Positions 1-7,080 of a stretch of 64,000 nucleotides of DNA are shown here, piece by piece. Below the pieces are notes generated by a model that had not been told where the DNA came from, did not search any database, and saw only the letters and a list, made by a program, of their open reading frames with translations. The stretch's first letter is position 1. The number at the start of each line of letters is the position of its first letter. Position numbers and translations under genes: made by a program. The stretch comes from Paenactinomyces guangxiensis (GTDB lineage Bacteria; Bacillota; Bacilli; Thermoactinomycetales; Thermoactinomycetaceae): contig NZ_JAECVR010000021.1 in assembly GCF_016055185.1 (NCBI RefSeq), positions 1-64,000 on the forward strand, written 5' to 3'.

Positions 1-590
1 ATTTCTGAAAACTGTCCAGAAGTGGTTTTTCTAATTAACTGAATAAAAAATCGACGAAGGCGACGGTTGCGCCATCGCCAATTGGCCAGCTTCTTTAAAT
101 TCATGGCAGCAAAAAGAAGCATCGCCTGCGCTGAACTCGACGCTTCCCACGAAGCGTCGTCCAACGCATTCCATGCTTCTCCTTCATATCGGCAAAAACT
201 CGCTCAATCGTTTCTTTTCGCTGTTTATAAATTTGTTTATTCTGTTCCGCATGCCGAAGATGTTCGGCTTCATCTAAATAGTCCTGCCAAATATGGCGGT
301 GAATTTGCTTTGTATGGGTTCGACTGTTTGTACATTGAGAAAGAAACGGACAACCTTTACAGATTTTTGGATCAGAGATGTACTGACGATAGCCTTCTCG
401 GGTGGTAGTCCGGTAGGTTAACGTTTGACCAGCAGGGCAGATATACCAATCATAGTATTCATCATAAACATATTCATGTTTTCGAAAAAATCCTTTTTTC
501 GTTTGGGGTCTTTTATAAGGCATAACCGGCCGGACCCCATCATCAAGTAAGACTTTGCTAATGTAAGGAGCATTCCAGTAATGAAAAACA
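1..590 (-). pseudogene. IS1182-type transposase remnant, C-terminal part
   Basis: On the minus strand an open frame reads through NAPYISKVLL, the MPYKRPQTKKGFF segment, a Cys cluster (CKGCPFLSQC) and ERVFADMKEKHGMR. These are typical of the DDE transposases of the IS1182 family. The N-terminal half is missing: similarity stops near 580-590 where the IS110-type sequence begins. A single-base loss near position 130 shifts the frame; the continuation QAMLLFAAMNLKKLANW is found in another frame and runs off the left edge of the window. The gene is therefore both truncated and frameshifted and cannot make an active enzyme. Family assignment rests on recognised sequence patterns only. Confidence 0.8.
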
Positions 591-610
591 AAGGGGTTTG
601 AAAAAGAAAA

Positions 611-675
611 GTACCTCCTGCTAACATACGAGGTGTCCCACTGGCCAGTGGACCCTTAAATAGCAGAGGAGGTAC
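611..675 (+). promoter_or_regulatory. Leader hairpin covering the IS110 transposase ribosome site
   Basis: GTACCTCCTGCTA (611-623) pairs with TAGCAGAGGAGGTAC (661-675) apart from a two-base bulge. Between the arms lies a perfect 14-bp palindrome, CCACTGGCCAGTGG (638-651). The only Shine-Dalgarno candidate for the following transposase, AGGAGG, is inside the right arm, so a transcript entering from outside would fold it shut. Sequestering of the ribosome site is a known way for insertion sequences to avoid expression by read-through; its use here is inference. Confidence 0.6.
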
Positions 676-682
676 TCCAAGA

Positions 683-937
683 ATGAATTTTAAACTAAAT
701 CATCAAATCGATCAAATTCACTCTGACACTGTTATTGTAGGAATTGACATAGCAAAGCACAATCATATTGCCAGAGTGGTAGATGATCGAGGCAAAGAGC
801 TGGCAAAGCCATTGGTATTTGCCAATACGCAACAAGGGTTTCAACAATTGCTATTCTGGATGAAAAGCATTATGAAAAAACACGCCAAACAACAAGTGTT
901 GTTTGGCGCAGCTTGTCGACAAAGTCTGTTTTCTTAA
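683..937 (+). pseudogene. IS110-type transposase, N-terminal fragment
   Basis: The 84-residue frame begins with IVGIDIAKHNHIARVVDDRG, the RNase-H-like start of the DEDD domain of IS110-family transposases, with the first catalytic Asp in GIDIAK. It continues normally to about VLFGA (near position 909) and then leaves the family pattern and ends in unrelated residues. The rest of the DEDD domain and the whole C-terminal Tnp_20 domain are missing. The element evidently landed in the IS1182 copy and later lost its right part. Family known, fragment status seen directly. Confidence 0.8.
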
Positions 938-952
938 CAGGTCGACAAGCTG
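909..952. repeat. 12-bp perfect inverted repeat
   Basis: CAGCTTGTCGAC (909-920) and GTCGACAAGCTG (941-952) are perfect inverted arms around 20 bases. The left arm begins exactly where IS110 similarity ends, and a terminator hairpin follows directly. It may mark the breakpoint of the deletion that removed the rest of the element, or be the end of another element. Confidence 0.55.
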
Positions 953-953
953 A

Positions 954-983
954 CCGTTTCCTCAGGCAGGAAACGGTTTTTTT
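954..983 (+). terminator. Rho-independent terminator
   Basis: CCGTTTCCT and AGGAAACGG form a nine-pair stem with a small loop, followed by seven T residues on the plus strand. It would stop transcription coming from the IS110 fragment. Confidence 0.75.
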
Positions 984-1062
984 GGAACCGGCGCTTTTCA
1001 TTATTCTGTCATATTTTTGTTAACTGTTACCCCGACATTACATTTCGTTAACAAAACGGGCA

Positions 1063-1096
1063 ATTTCAACTATGTTTCATCAGATTAGCGTATAAT
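1063..1096 (+). promoter_or_regulatory. Promoter region of micro-ORF with shared motif
   Basis: ATTTCAACTATGTT (1063-1076) is followed by a TATAAT box at 1091-1096; no good -35 hexamer stands 17 bases upstream. The same 14-mer occurs in sense orientation upstream of the polysaccharide operon at 12998-13011. The stretch after the -10 box (ATAATAnnnTTACA) also recurs upstream of the related micro-ORF at 14419. Confidence 0.45.
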
Positions 1097-1132
1097 AACA
1101 TTACACTCAACAAATATTTGGAGGTGCCCAAG

Positions 1133-1243
1133 ATGGACTGCACGGTCGTCAGCAAATCGTTTTGGATCGGCATTATAAACGCCACTTGTTTGAGCGTACC
1201 GTTGTGGCTTTTGTTTTACCTTTGCTTACGCCTTGTTTTCTAA
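1133..1243 (+). CDS. Micro-protein with one membrane segment (36 aa)
   Basis: A 36-codon frame starts at ATG 1133 behind a clear GGAGG ribosome site 8 bases upstream and a TATAAT box. The product has a short polar start and a single hydrophobic segment from about residue 12 to the end, containing INATCLSVPLWLLFYLCLRL. The 41-residue product of the frame at 14419 has LNAMIMSLPLWGLIYFFLRF in the same position; N-A, S-x-P-L-W, a tyrosine and L-R are shared. The two genes lie just outside either end of the polysaccharide cluster and both are read on the plus strand. No known family was recognised. Conservation between two copies argues that it is translated; the function is unknown. Confidence 0.6.
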   Translation: MDCTVVSKSFWIGIINATCLSVPLWLLFYLCLRLVF

Positions 1244-1315
1244 GGTAAAACATGAATTGGGACACCTGTGAAAGTTTATGGATGAAATGAATATGACCGT
1301 TTGGTATATATACAC

Positions 1316-1351
1316 AAAACGGGCTGCCCGTATAGTGAGGCATCCCGTTTT
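1316..1351 (-). terminator. Terminator after the sugar-phosphate transferase gene
   Basis: On the minus strand AAAACGGG-TGCC pairs with GGCA-CCCGTTTT with one mismatch, closing a 10-base loop and ending in T residues. It lies 4 bases after the stop of the gene at 1355-1996 and can also work on the plus strand for the micro-ORF. Confidence 0.7.
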
Positions 1352-1354
1352 GCA

Positions 1355-1996
1355 TTAACGGGCTCCACTGCCGGAAATAACTACCCAGACAGTACGGAGC
1401 ATGATCTGTAAGTCCAGTCGAAACGATTGATTTCTGATGTAAAACAAATCCATCTTTAACTTTTCAGCAGGGGTAGCTTCATAACCGCCATTGACTTGAG
1501 CCCAACCTGTTAAACCTGGCTTCACCAGTAAACGCTTTTTAAAACCGGGAATCTCTTTGTCAAATTGCTCAGTAAACATCGGGCGCTCCGGACGGGGGCC
1601 GATCAAACTCATATCACCGCGTAAAACGTTAATCAACTGCGGGATTTCGTCAATCCGTGTTTTACGGATAAACTTGCCCACAACCGTTACACGTGGATCA
1701 TTTTTAGCCGCCCATTGGGGGCCATTCTTTTCAGCGTCGTTGCGCATAGAACGAAGCTTGATGATGTTAAAGCATTTTCCATTTAAACCGACACGCTCTT
1801 GCTTATAAAATACAGACCCGGGTGATTCCAGCTTAATGGCAATTGCTACCAGGACGAGAACAGGCAAGGTAAACAGTAACAATGCAATGGAAAGAATCAC
1901 TTCCAAGACCCGCTTCAAAAGCGGGTAAAGAGAAGAACCGCTGATCCCGTTGGAAAATGAGTGCGAATTGCTTTCATAAGCCATTTTTGAACGCAT
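1355..1996 (-). CDS. Undecaprenyl-phosphate sugar-1-phosphate transferase
   Basis: This 213-residue protein belongs to the bacterial sugar transferase family (Bac_transf, WcaJ/WbaP catalytic-domain type). It moves a sugar-1-phosphate from a UDP-sugar to undecaprenyl phosphate, the first step of repeat-unit synthesis at the inner face of the membrane. One hydrophobic segment lies near residues 29-53. The cytosolic part has KLRSM (80-84), DEIPQL (116-121), GDMSLIGPRP (127-136) and KPGLTGWAQVNG (159-170), all core motifs. It is the short form without the extra N-terminal membrane bundle. The ATG at 1996 has AGGAG 8 bases upstream. It is the last gene of the polysaccharide cluster and has its own promoter region and terminator. 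The sugar it uses cannot be read from sequence. Confidence 0.9.
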   Translation of the reverse strand: MRSKMAYESNSHSFSNGISGSSLYPLLKRVLEVILSIALLLFTLPVLVLVAIAIKLESPGSVFYKQERVGLNGKCFNIIKLRSMRNDAEKNGPQWAAKNDPRVTVVGKFIRKTRIDEIPQLINVLRGDMSLIGPRPERPMFTEQFDKEIPGFKKRLLVKPGLTGWAQVNGGYEATPAEKLKMDLFYIRNQSFRLDLQIMLRTVWVVISGSGAR

Positions 1997-2046
1997 CCGC
2001 TAACCACTCCTGCTGTATATAGTATAGAAAAAACCATTATAGGCTT

Positions 2047-2100
2047 AGATTACAAAAATGACAGTAAGATTACAGCAATATTTCAAACAGATAACTGTAA
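2047..2100 (-). promoter_or_regulatory. Repeated operator-like sites before the sugar transferase gene
   Basis: Plus-strand AGATTACA occurs at 2047-2054 and 2067-2074, exactly 20 bases apart, about two helical turns, and an inverted CTGTAA is at 2095-2100. Read toward the gene, TTACAG and CTGTAA lie 19 bases apart. A similar GTTACAG and CTGTAAC pair stands upstream of the operon at 12829. A TATAAT-like box (CCTATAATGG on the minus strand) is near 2040. These look like sites for a dimeric regulator; the regulator is not known. Confidence 0.4.
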
Positions 2101-2218
2101 CCAAGTATACTGCAGATGCATCTAAATGACAATCCCTTATTTATGAAAAAACAGTCCTTCAGTGCCCCGGATAAGCCAAAAAACGCACAAAATCGGCTTC
2201 GGCTTTATTATCTTACAT

Positions 2219-3154
2219 TTATTTGTCCATTTTACGATACTCATGGCAGTAATATTCGTAGGTTTTCCGTAAACCCTCGGTGAAGGATACAGCGGGCTTC
2301 CAGTTAAGAACGGAACAGGCTTTTTCATTGTTAAAATAGCTGTGTTTAATATCTCCTGAACGCTCCGGCCCGTATTGTACGGCATTTTCCTTGCCGGAGA
2401 TGTCATTGAACAATCTTACCACTTCATTGAGGGAGGTGCTTACCCCTGTACCAATGTTGAGAACTTCTCCTTCACCTGCTGCTGTTGCCGCCAGATTTGC
2501 TTTTGCTACATCTTCCACGTAGATATAGTCACGGGTTTGCTCTCCATCGCCAAAAATAGTCAACGGCTGATCATTGATCACCTTATCGATGAAAATAGAG
2601 ATTACGCCACCTTCTCCCCTCGGGTCCTGGCGCAAACCGTAAACATTGGCGTAGCGGAGAATAGTATATTCCAAACCGTACAGATGATGGTACACGCTAA
2701 GATAATGCTCCGGTGTATACTTGGAGATTCCGTAACCGGACAGAGGCTGAACGGGATGCTGTTCATCAATCGGCAGGTACTGAGGATCACCGTACACAGC
2801 AGCAGAAGAGGCGTAAACCACTTTTTTTACCCCTGTCTGGCGACTTGCTTCCAGCAGGCGAATCGTTCCTAAAATATTCACATTTGCATCAAAGACCGGA
2901 TCTAGAACCGATGTGTTCACATGAATTTGCGCTGCTTGATGAATGACGGCTTCAGGCTTTTCTCTCTCCAGTACCTCAAGTAACCCGGGACTGGTAAGAT
3001 CCATCTTGTAAAAAGAGGCTTGTGGATGTATCTGCGTTTCCTTGCCTGTTGAAATGTTATCAACAATCGCCACCTGATCTCCTCTGGCGATCAACTGATC
3101 CACAATATGAGAGCCAATAAATCCGGCTCCTCCCGTAACTAATACTTTCATCAT
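2219..3154 (-). CDS. UDP-sugar 4-epimerase-like short-chain dehydrogenase/reductase
   Basis: The protein is an extended SDR of the NAD-dependent epimerase/dehydratase family, 311 residues from the ATG at 3154. It has the Rossmann motif GGAGFIG near residues 8-14, SSAAVYG near 117-123 and the catalytic YGISK (Tyr141, Lys145). Overall sequence resembles UDP-glucose or UDP-N-acetylglucosamine 4-epimerases (GalE/WbpP group). The frame is open upstream to a TTG at 3247, but the fold must begin at MKVLVTGG and a GAGGGG site lies 9 bases before ATG 3154. It stands in the polysaccharide cluster, so it probably supplies an epimerised UDP-sugar. C4 epimerase is the best guess; a dehydratase is less likely. 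Confidence 0.85.
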   Translation of the reverse strand: MMKVLVTGGAGFIGSHIVDQLIARGDQVAIVDNISTGKETQIHPQASFYKMDLTSPGLLEVLEREKPEAVIHQAAQIHVNTSVLDPVFDANVNILGTIRLLEASRQTGVKKVVYASSAAVYGDPQYLPIDEQHPVQPLSGYGISKYTPEHYLSVYHHLYGLEYTILRYANVYGLRQDPRGEGGVISIFIDKVINDQPLTIFGDGEQTRDYIYVEDVAKANLAATAAGEGEVLNIGTGVSTSLNEVVRLFNDISGKENAVQYGPERSGDIKHSYFNNEKACSVLNWKPAVSFTEGLRKTYEYYCHEYRKMDK

Positions 3155-3455
3155 CTGATGAAACCCCTCTCTCCTTAAGTAGGCTAACCGTTCCTGTATC
3201 TTTTCATGAAACTTTCGCCCATCCTTATTTTTCCCAGAGGCTGTCAACCGTGCCCCAAGAGCCGTGCAGCCGGTCAGCCGGAGTGATCCACGGCGGCCGG
3301 ATTACGGATCAATATTTTTATCTCCAATGCCTTCAGGGACAAACACATAGGTATAGACTCTCATAAAGAGGAAAACAATACATATAATAGGGGTACCACC
3401 CCAGAAAATTTTTCAGATTGCAAATCTGCGAGCTGTTTACCGGGAGTGAGAAGAC
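3155..3455. other. Divergent intergenic region, no gene seen
   Basis: This 301-base stretch separates the epimerase gene from the LCP gene. A TATAAT box at 3383-3388 could serve the LCP gene, but no convincing -35 box stands at the right distance. The arms of the GC-rich part near 3255-3300 show no terminator. Nothing coding is supported. Confidence 0.5.
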
Positions 3456-4424
3456 ATTAAGCCAGAAAAGCGATCACGAAAAGGCCGATTTTGGTTCCGG
3501 TTGATTCTCTTCCTTCTCCTTATGGCACTGATTGTAACTTTGTATTTCGGGTATAAGATTTGGTTGACTGCCAATCGTGTCTATGAGCCGCCCACCCAAA
3601 CCAAATCTGAAAAAAGGGAAAAAAAAGTTATTATTGACCAGGATCCAGCAGCACTGCTTCTTCTGGGGGTAGACGAACGAAACGGAGACATTGGCCGGTC
3701 CGATACAATCATTATCGCTACGATGAACCCTCATCAAAAGACAGTGCTCCTGACAAACATTCCCCGTGACACCCTTGTTCAGATTCCCGGACGGGCAGGG
3801 AAAGACAAGATCAACCATAGCTACGCCTATGGTGGTGTGAAATTAACCCGACAGACCGTAGAAAACTTTTTGGATTTTCCGATTGACGGTTACGTAAAAG
3901 TAAATATGCAAGGCTTGGAAAAGATTGTAGATGAACTGAATGGAATAGTGGTAAACGTACCCTTTGACTTTACGTACGAAGGGTTTGACTTTAAAAAAGG
4001 CAAAATGACACTCAGCGGGAAAGAAGCCCTCGCTTTTGCCCGCATGAGGAAAGCAGACCCCCATGGGGATTTTGGGCGAATCCGCCGCCAGCAAGAAGTG
4101 ATTCGGGGCATCATTCAAAAAGGGACCCAACTGAGATCGATTGCCAAATTGGACAACTTACTGGAACAATTGGGAACCAATATGAAAACAGATATCCGGC
4201 CTCTCACCCTGTTCCGTTTACAGCGTATCTATTCCAATATTGAAGAAAATGATATCTCCAGCGTTTCCTTTCGGGGCCGGGATACCACGATTGGCGGCAT
4301 TTACTACTTTCAAATCAGCGAAGCAGAGATCTCACGGGTTCGCAACATTTTAGCCGGCCATATTGAGCTGGAGCCCCTGGAAATGGATGTTACACAAAAT
4401 AACAGCCCCAGTCATACCCGGTGA
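3456..4424 (+). CDS. LytR-CpsA-Psr (LCP) family glycopolymer ligase, probable ATT start
   Basis: LCP enzymes attach lipid-linked anionic polymers or polysaccharides to peptidoglycan outside the membrane. The protein has a hydrophobic anchor, then the LCP domain with LLLGVDERNG, GRSDTIIIAT, LLTNIPRDTLVQIPG, INHSYAYGG and, further on, ALAFARMRKAD and RIRRQQEVI, carrying the conserved Arg and Asp residues that bind the polyprenyl pyrophosphate. The first canonical start in frame is TTG 3501, which lacks a ribosome site and would cut off the positively charged cytosolic tail. An in-frame TGA lies at 3447, and ATT at 3456, with GGGAG 9 bases upstream, gives a normal N-terminus KPEKRSRKGRFWFR before the membrane segment. 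I therefore place the start at ATT 3456; TTG 3501 is the alternative. Confidence 0.85.
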   Translation: MKPEKRSRKGRFWFRLILFLLLMALIVTLYFGYKIWLTANRVYEPPTQTKSEKREKKVIIDQDPAALLLLGVDERNGDIGRSDTIIIATMNPHQKTVLLTNIPRDTLVQIPGRAGKDKINHSYAYGGVKLTRQTVENFLDFPIDGYVKVNMQGLEKIVDELNGIVVNVPFDFTYEGFDFKKGKMTLSGKEALAFARMRKADPHGDFGRIRRQQEVIRGIIQKGTQLRSIAKLDNLLEQLGTNMKTDIRPLTLFRLQRIYSNIEENDISSVSFRGRDTTIGGIYYFQISEAEISRVRNILAGHIELEPLEMDVTQNNSPSHTR

Positions 4425-4440
4425 CTGGGGTTACTTCTAT
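4406..4440. terminator. Convergent bidirectional terminator
   Basis: CCCCAGTCA (4406-4414) and TGACTGGGG (4422-4430) form a nine-pair stem overlapping the LCP stop codon. T-rich sequence follows on the plus strand. The neighbouring glycosyltransferase gene ends at 4437 on the other strand. Confidence 0.75.
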
Positions 4441-5549
4441 TTATTTGTGAGCAATGTCTGGTACAGGGACAACAATTTTCTTTCTTCTACTCCCCAATTA
4501 TAAGTTGTTTCATGGGCCTGCCTTCCGTTTTTCCCCATTTGTACACGAAGAGTGTCATCTGAAAGCAGACGGACCACTTGATCGGCAATATCCTTCGGAT
4601 TAAGAGCATCAACGGTAAATCCGCATTGACTTCCTTCTACAATCTTTTTCCACAAAGGAAAATCAGTTGCTACCAGAGGCAACCCGGCTGCCATGTATTC
4701 AAACATTTTAATCGGCAGAGATTCACGGTAGTTCTCAATGGGATGAAGACACACCAGGCCCACTTTTCCTTTACCCAGCCACTTTTGCACATCGTCAAAG
4801 GGTATGCGGCCATGTAAGTAAATATTTTTCTGTCTGAGCTGTTCCACGTCACGGTCTTCCGGGGCAATATGCTGTAACGGGCCGATCAGATGAAGTTCCG
4901 CTTTCAGGTCAGGCGGGATAAATTCCATCATCTGAATCATTTCCCGATAGCCGCGGAGATAAGAGATCCCGCCGACATACAGGATCAGGTTCTTCCCTTC
5001 TTCCGTTTTTTCAATCATCGGAACGGGTAAGGGATAATTTTTAATCACAATTACTTTTTTCGCCTCTTGAAATTCGTCGCTGATGGACTCTGTCGCCGTA
5101 ATCACGGCGGCTAAACGTCTGGCTAATTTCTTTTCAACCCGGTGTACCAGGTAAGAAATCAGCCCCCTCCATCGTTCAGGAATCCAGGGCTTGGTGTAAA
5201 TCTGTTTCGGCAAATTTTCATGCGAATCATAGATGACAGGCTTTCCGGTACGCCAGGCGATTAGAACTCCCCATGGAAGCAACTCCGGATCGTGAAAATG
5301 GTAAATATCAGCGCCGCTCCGGATTGCACGCCGAAACAACATCCAGCCGGCCGTAATCCTTTTCCATTTCTTGTTCATCCGTTTCACACCGACAATACGA
5401 ATCCCTTCAACCTTTTTTTCCGCAAACGGTGCTACAGCATGCAGTTCTACTTCAAATCCCGCTTTAACGAGGGATTTCGCTTGTTTGTGAAAAATGCGGG
5501 AATCATCATAAGGATGAACCGAGCTAAAAATCATTACTTTCTGAACCAC
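4437..5549 (-). CDS. GT4-type glycosyltransferase
   Basis: A 370-residue GT-B fold glycosyltransferase of family GT4. The N-terminal domain has a Rossmann start VMIFSSVHPYDDSRIF and IYHFHDPELLPWG. The C-terminal donor-binding domain has LYVGGISYLRGY, YLHGRIPFDDV and the E-x7-E type region in ESLPIKMFEYMAAG. It would add a sugar to the lipid-linked repeat unit in the cytosol. The start is a GTG closely following a GGGGGAGGG run; ATG five codons later is possible but too far from that site. Terminators on both sides (4406-4440 and 5597-5627) suggest a separate transcription unit. Sugar specificity is unknown. Confidence 0.85.
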   Translation of the reverse strand: MVQKVMIFSSVHPYDDSRIFHKQAKSLVKAGFEVELHAVAPFAEKKVEGIRIVGVKRMNKKWKRITAGWMLFRRAIRSGADIYHFHDPELLPWGVLIAWRTGKPVIYDSHENLPKQIYTKPWIPERWRGLISYLVHRVEKKLARRLAAVITATESISDEFQEAKKVIVIKNYPLPVPMIEKTEEGKNLILYVGGISYLRGYREMIQMMEFIPPDLKAELHLIGPLQHIAPEDRDVEQLRQKNIYLHGRIPFDDVQKWLGKGKVGLVCLHPIENYRESLPIKMFEYMAAGLPLVATDFPLWKKIVEGSQCGFTVDALNPKDIADQVVRLLSDDTLRVQMGKNGRQAHETTYNWGVEERKLLSLYQTLLTNK

Positions 5550-5596
5550 AGCCCTCCCCCTTTCCTCAAACTGTAAGGAAATGACCGGTATTCGGA

Positions 5597-5627
5597 AAAT
5601 GCTGAGGGCATCCGCATGATGCCCTCA
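5597..5627 (-). terminator. Terminator of the wbp-wzx-wzy operon
   Basis: TGAGGGCATC (5603-5612) and GATGCCCTCA (5618-5627) form a ten-pair stem; on the minus strand the stem is followed by GCATTTTCC. It lies 31 bases after the O-antigen-ligase-type gene. Confidence 0.75.
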
Positions 5628-5658
5628 AAAAGGATGAAAAAGCCCCAACTTACACAAC

Positions 5659-7077
5659 TCAAGCGGTCTGTTGTTCTTCTTCAGCAACAATCTCTCTTTG
5701 CTGCTTTTGCCTTTCACCCAGCACGATGGTTGCCAACCCCAATCCGTAAGTAACCCACATCGGGGTAAAATGAATAGCTGTACTGGGTGCGACACCGCCA
5801 AAGACAAAGCCTGTTAATGCTGCCAGACTGGCTACAGCACCCCAGCGAATCAACGGGCTCACCTGCGGAGATGTTTTAAGGCGGGCCAAATTCCACAGCC
5901 GCCATAACATCCAGACATACAGTGCCATATACATGACAAAAATGATCACACCAAAGTTAACCAGAATCTCTATCCACCAGTTATGCATATTAACTTTGGT
6001 AACTGCTTTGGGAGGGTTCTTGCCCATCAGCGGTTCAATGTTCCCCGCTCCAACTCCCATATAGTTGCTTTTCTGTAAAAACCATAATCCGTTTAAAATC
6101 AAGTTTTTCCGGTTGGTCGGACTTTCTCCAGTTTCGCCGCGGATAAATTCATCCTGAGTGTCATCAGCATCCCATGAACCCTTTTGCAGATCCTTGAAAA
6201 ACCCAAAGGTCCCTTGAAACTTTTCTCTTGCATCCTGCCTGGCTTCGTCTGAGAGGAAGGAGACACTCATCATATTGACAATAACTGCTGCTATCAGAAT
6301 AGCGGCAATCCCTTTACCAATGTTCTTCCAGGTAAATTTCTTCCGGTCCATCGCAAAGGGAACAGTAATCACAAGAGCGAGTACTGCAAGTGGCAAGGCA
6401 AAAAGGGTGTTGCTGCGTGAACCTGTCGCCAGCAGCACATATAATGCGAAGACACCTGTGAAATAGATCAGCAGGCGATGCTTCGTCTGCAGTTTCAACA
6501 TAAATAAAGCGGTAATAATAAATGGCAGCCCCAAGGTGATACAGGTGGCCAAATCATTCTGGTTAGTAAAAACAGATGTAACGGTAGCCTGACCTACTTC
6601 AGCACGTGAAGGGGGCAAGTGGATCAGTGCGATTGATTCAAACACACCAAATACGACGATGGTGGCAAATACCCCGAACAAGATCCGCTTGGTCATCCAG
6701 TAATTTTTTTCGTTATAGCAGAAGAAGGGCACCGAAAAAGCCATTACACTCATCATACCCAGATAAACCAGATATTTGATTCCGGCGTTTACGCTCACGG
6801 CCCAGGTAAGTGACACAAGGGCGTAAATTAACCAGAAGACAAAGAATCCCACATACCAGCGAACCGGATACATGTATGAGGTTTTAAGCTCTTTTCGCAT
6901 CACCAGCCTGATAATGATGCCCCCGGCCAAAAGAATAAAGGCGACTCGGAAGAAGGTCAGATTAAACCCCTGAGTGACTGGGATTCCAAAGGTAGGACCC
7001 AGCAAGGCAAAAGCGATCATCAAATAAAACAAGTTTTCCAAACGATTTTGTCTGGGTTCCAAAAGCTCGTTCACCAT
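5659..7077 (-). CDS. Wzy-type polysaccharide polymerase (O-antigen ligase family)
   Basis: This 472-residue polytopic membrane protein has about a dozen hydrophobic segments and a larger extracellular loop around residues 280-370 that includes GLWFLQKSNYMGVGAGN. It shows the pattern of the O-antigen ligase/polymerase (Wzy_C) family, including TGSRSN near residue 220. It would join repeat units on the outer face of the membrane. Its ATG comes three bases after the stop of the flippase gene, and the ribosome site GGAGG lies inside the end of that gene, so the two are translated together. Polymerase rather than ligase is inferred from the Gram-positive setting and from the neighbouring wzx. Confidence 0.85.
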   Translation of the reverse strand: MVNELLEPRQNRLENLFYLMIAFALLGPTFGIPVTQGFNLTFFRVAFILLAGGIIIRLVMRKELKTSYMYPVRWYVGFFVFWLIYALVSLTWAVSVNAGIKYLVYLGMMSVMAFSVPFFCYNEKNYWMTKRILFGVFATIVVFGVFESIALIHLPPSRAEVGQATVTSVFTNQNDLATCITLGLPFIITALFMLKLQTKHRLLIYFTGVFALYVLLATGSRSNTLFALPLAVLALVITVPFAMDRKKFTWKNIGKGIAAILIAAVIVNMMSVSFLSDEARQDAREKFQGTFGFFKDLQKGSWDADDTQDEFIRGETGESPTNRKNLILNGLWFLQKSNYMGVGAGNIEPLMGKNPPKAVTKVNMHNWWIEILVNFGVIIFVMYMALYVWMLWRLWNLARLKTSPQVSPLIRWGAVASLAALTGFVFGGVAPSTAIHFTPMWVTYGLGLATIVLGERQKQQREIVAEEEQQTA

Positions 7078-7080
7078 CTC

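Noticed and set aside
600..682. Bridge RNA gene of the IS110-type element
   Set aside because: The leader is only about 80 bases, shorter than the bridge RNAs known from the family, and its fold is explained by ribosome-site masking. No donor or target loop could be identified.
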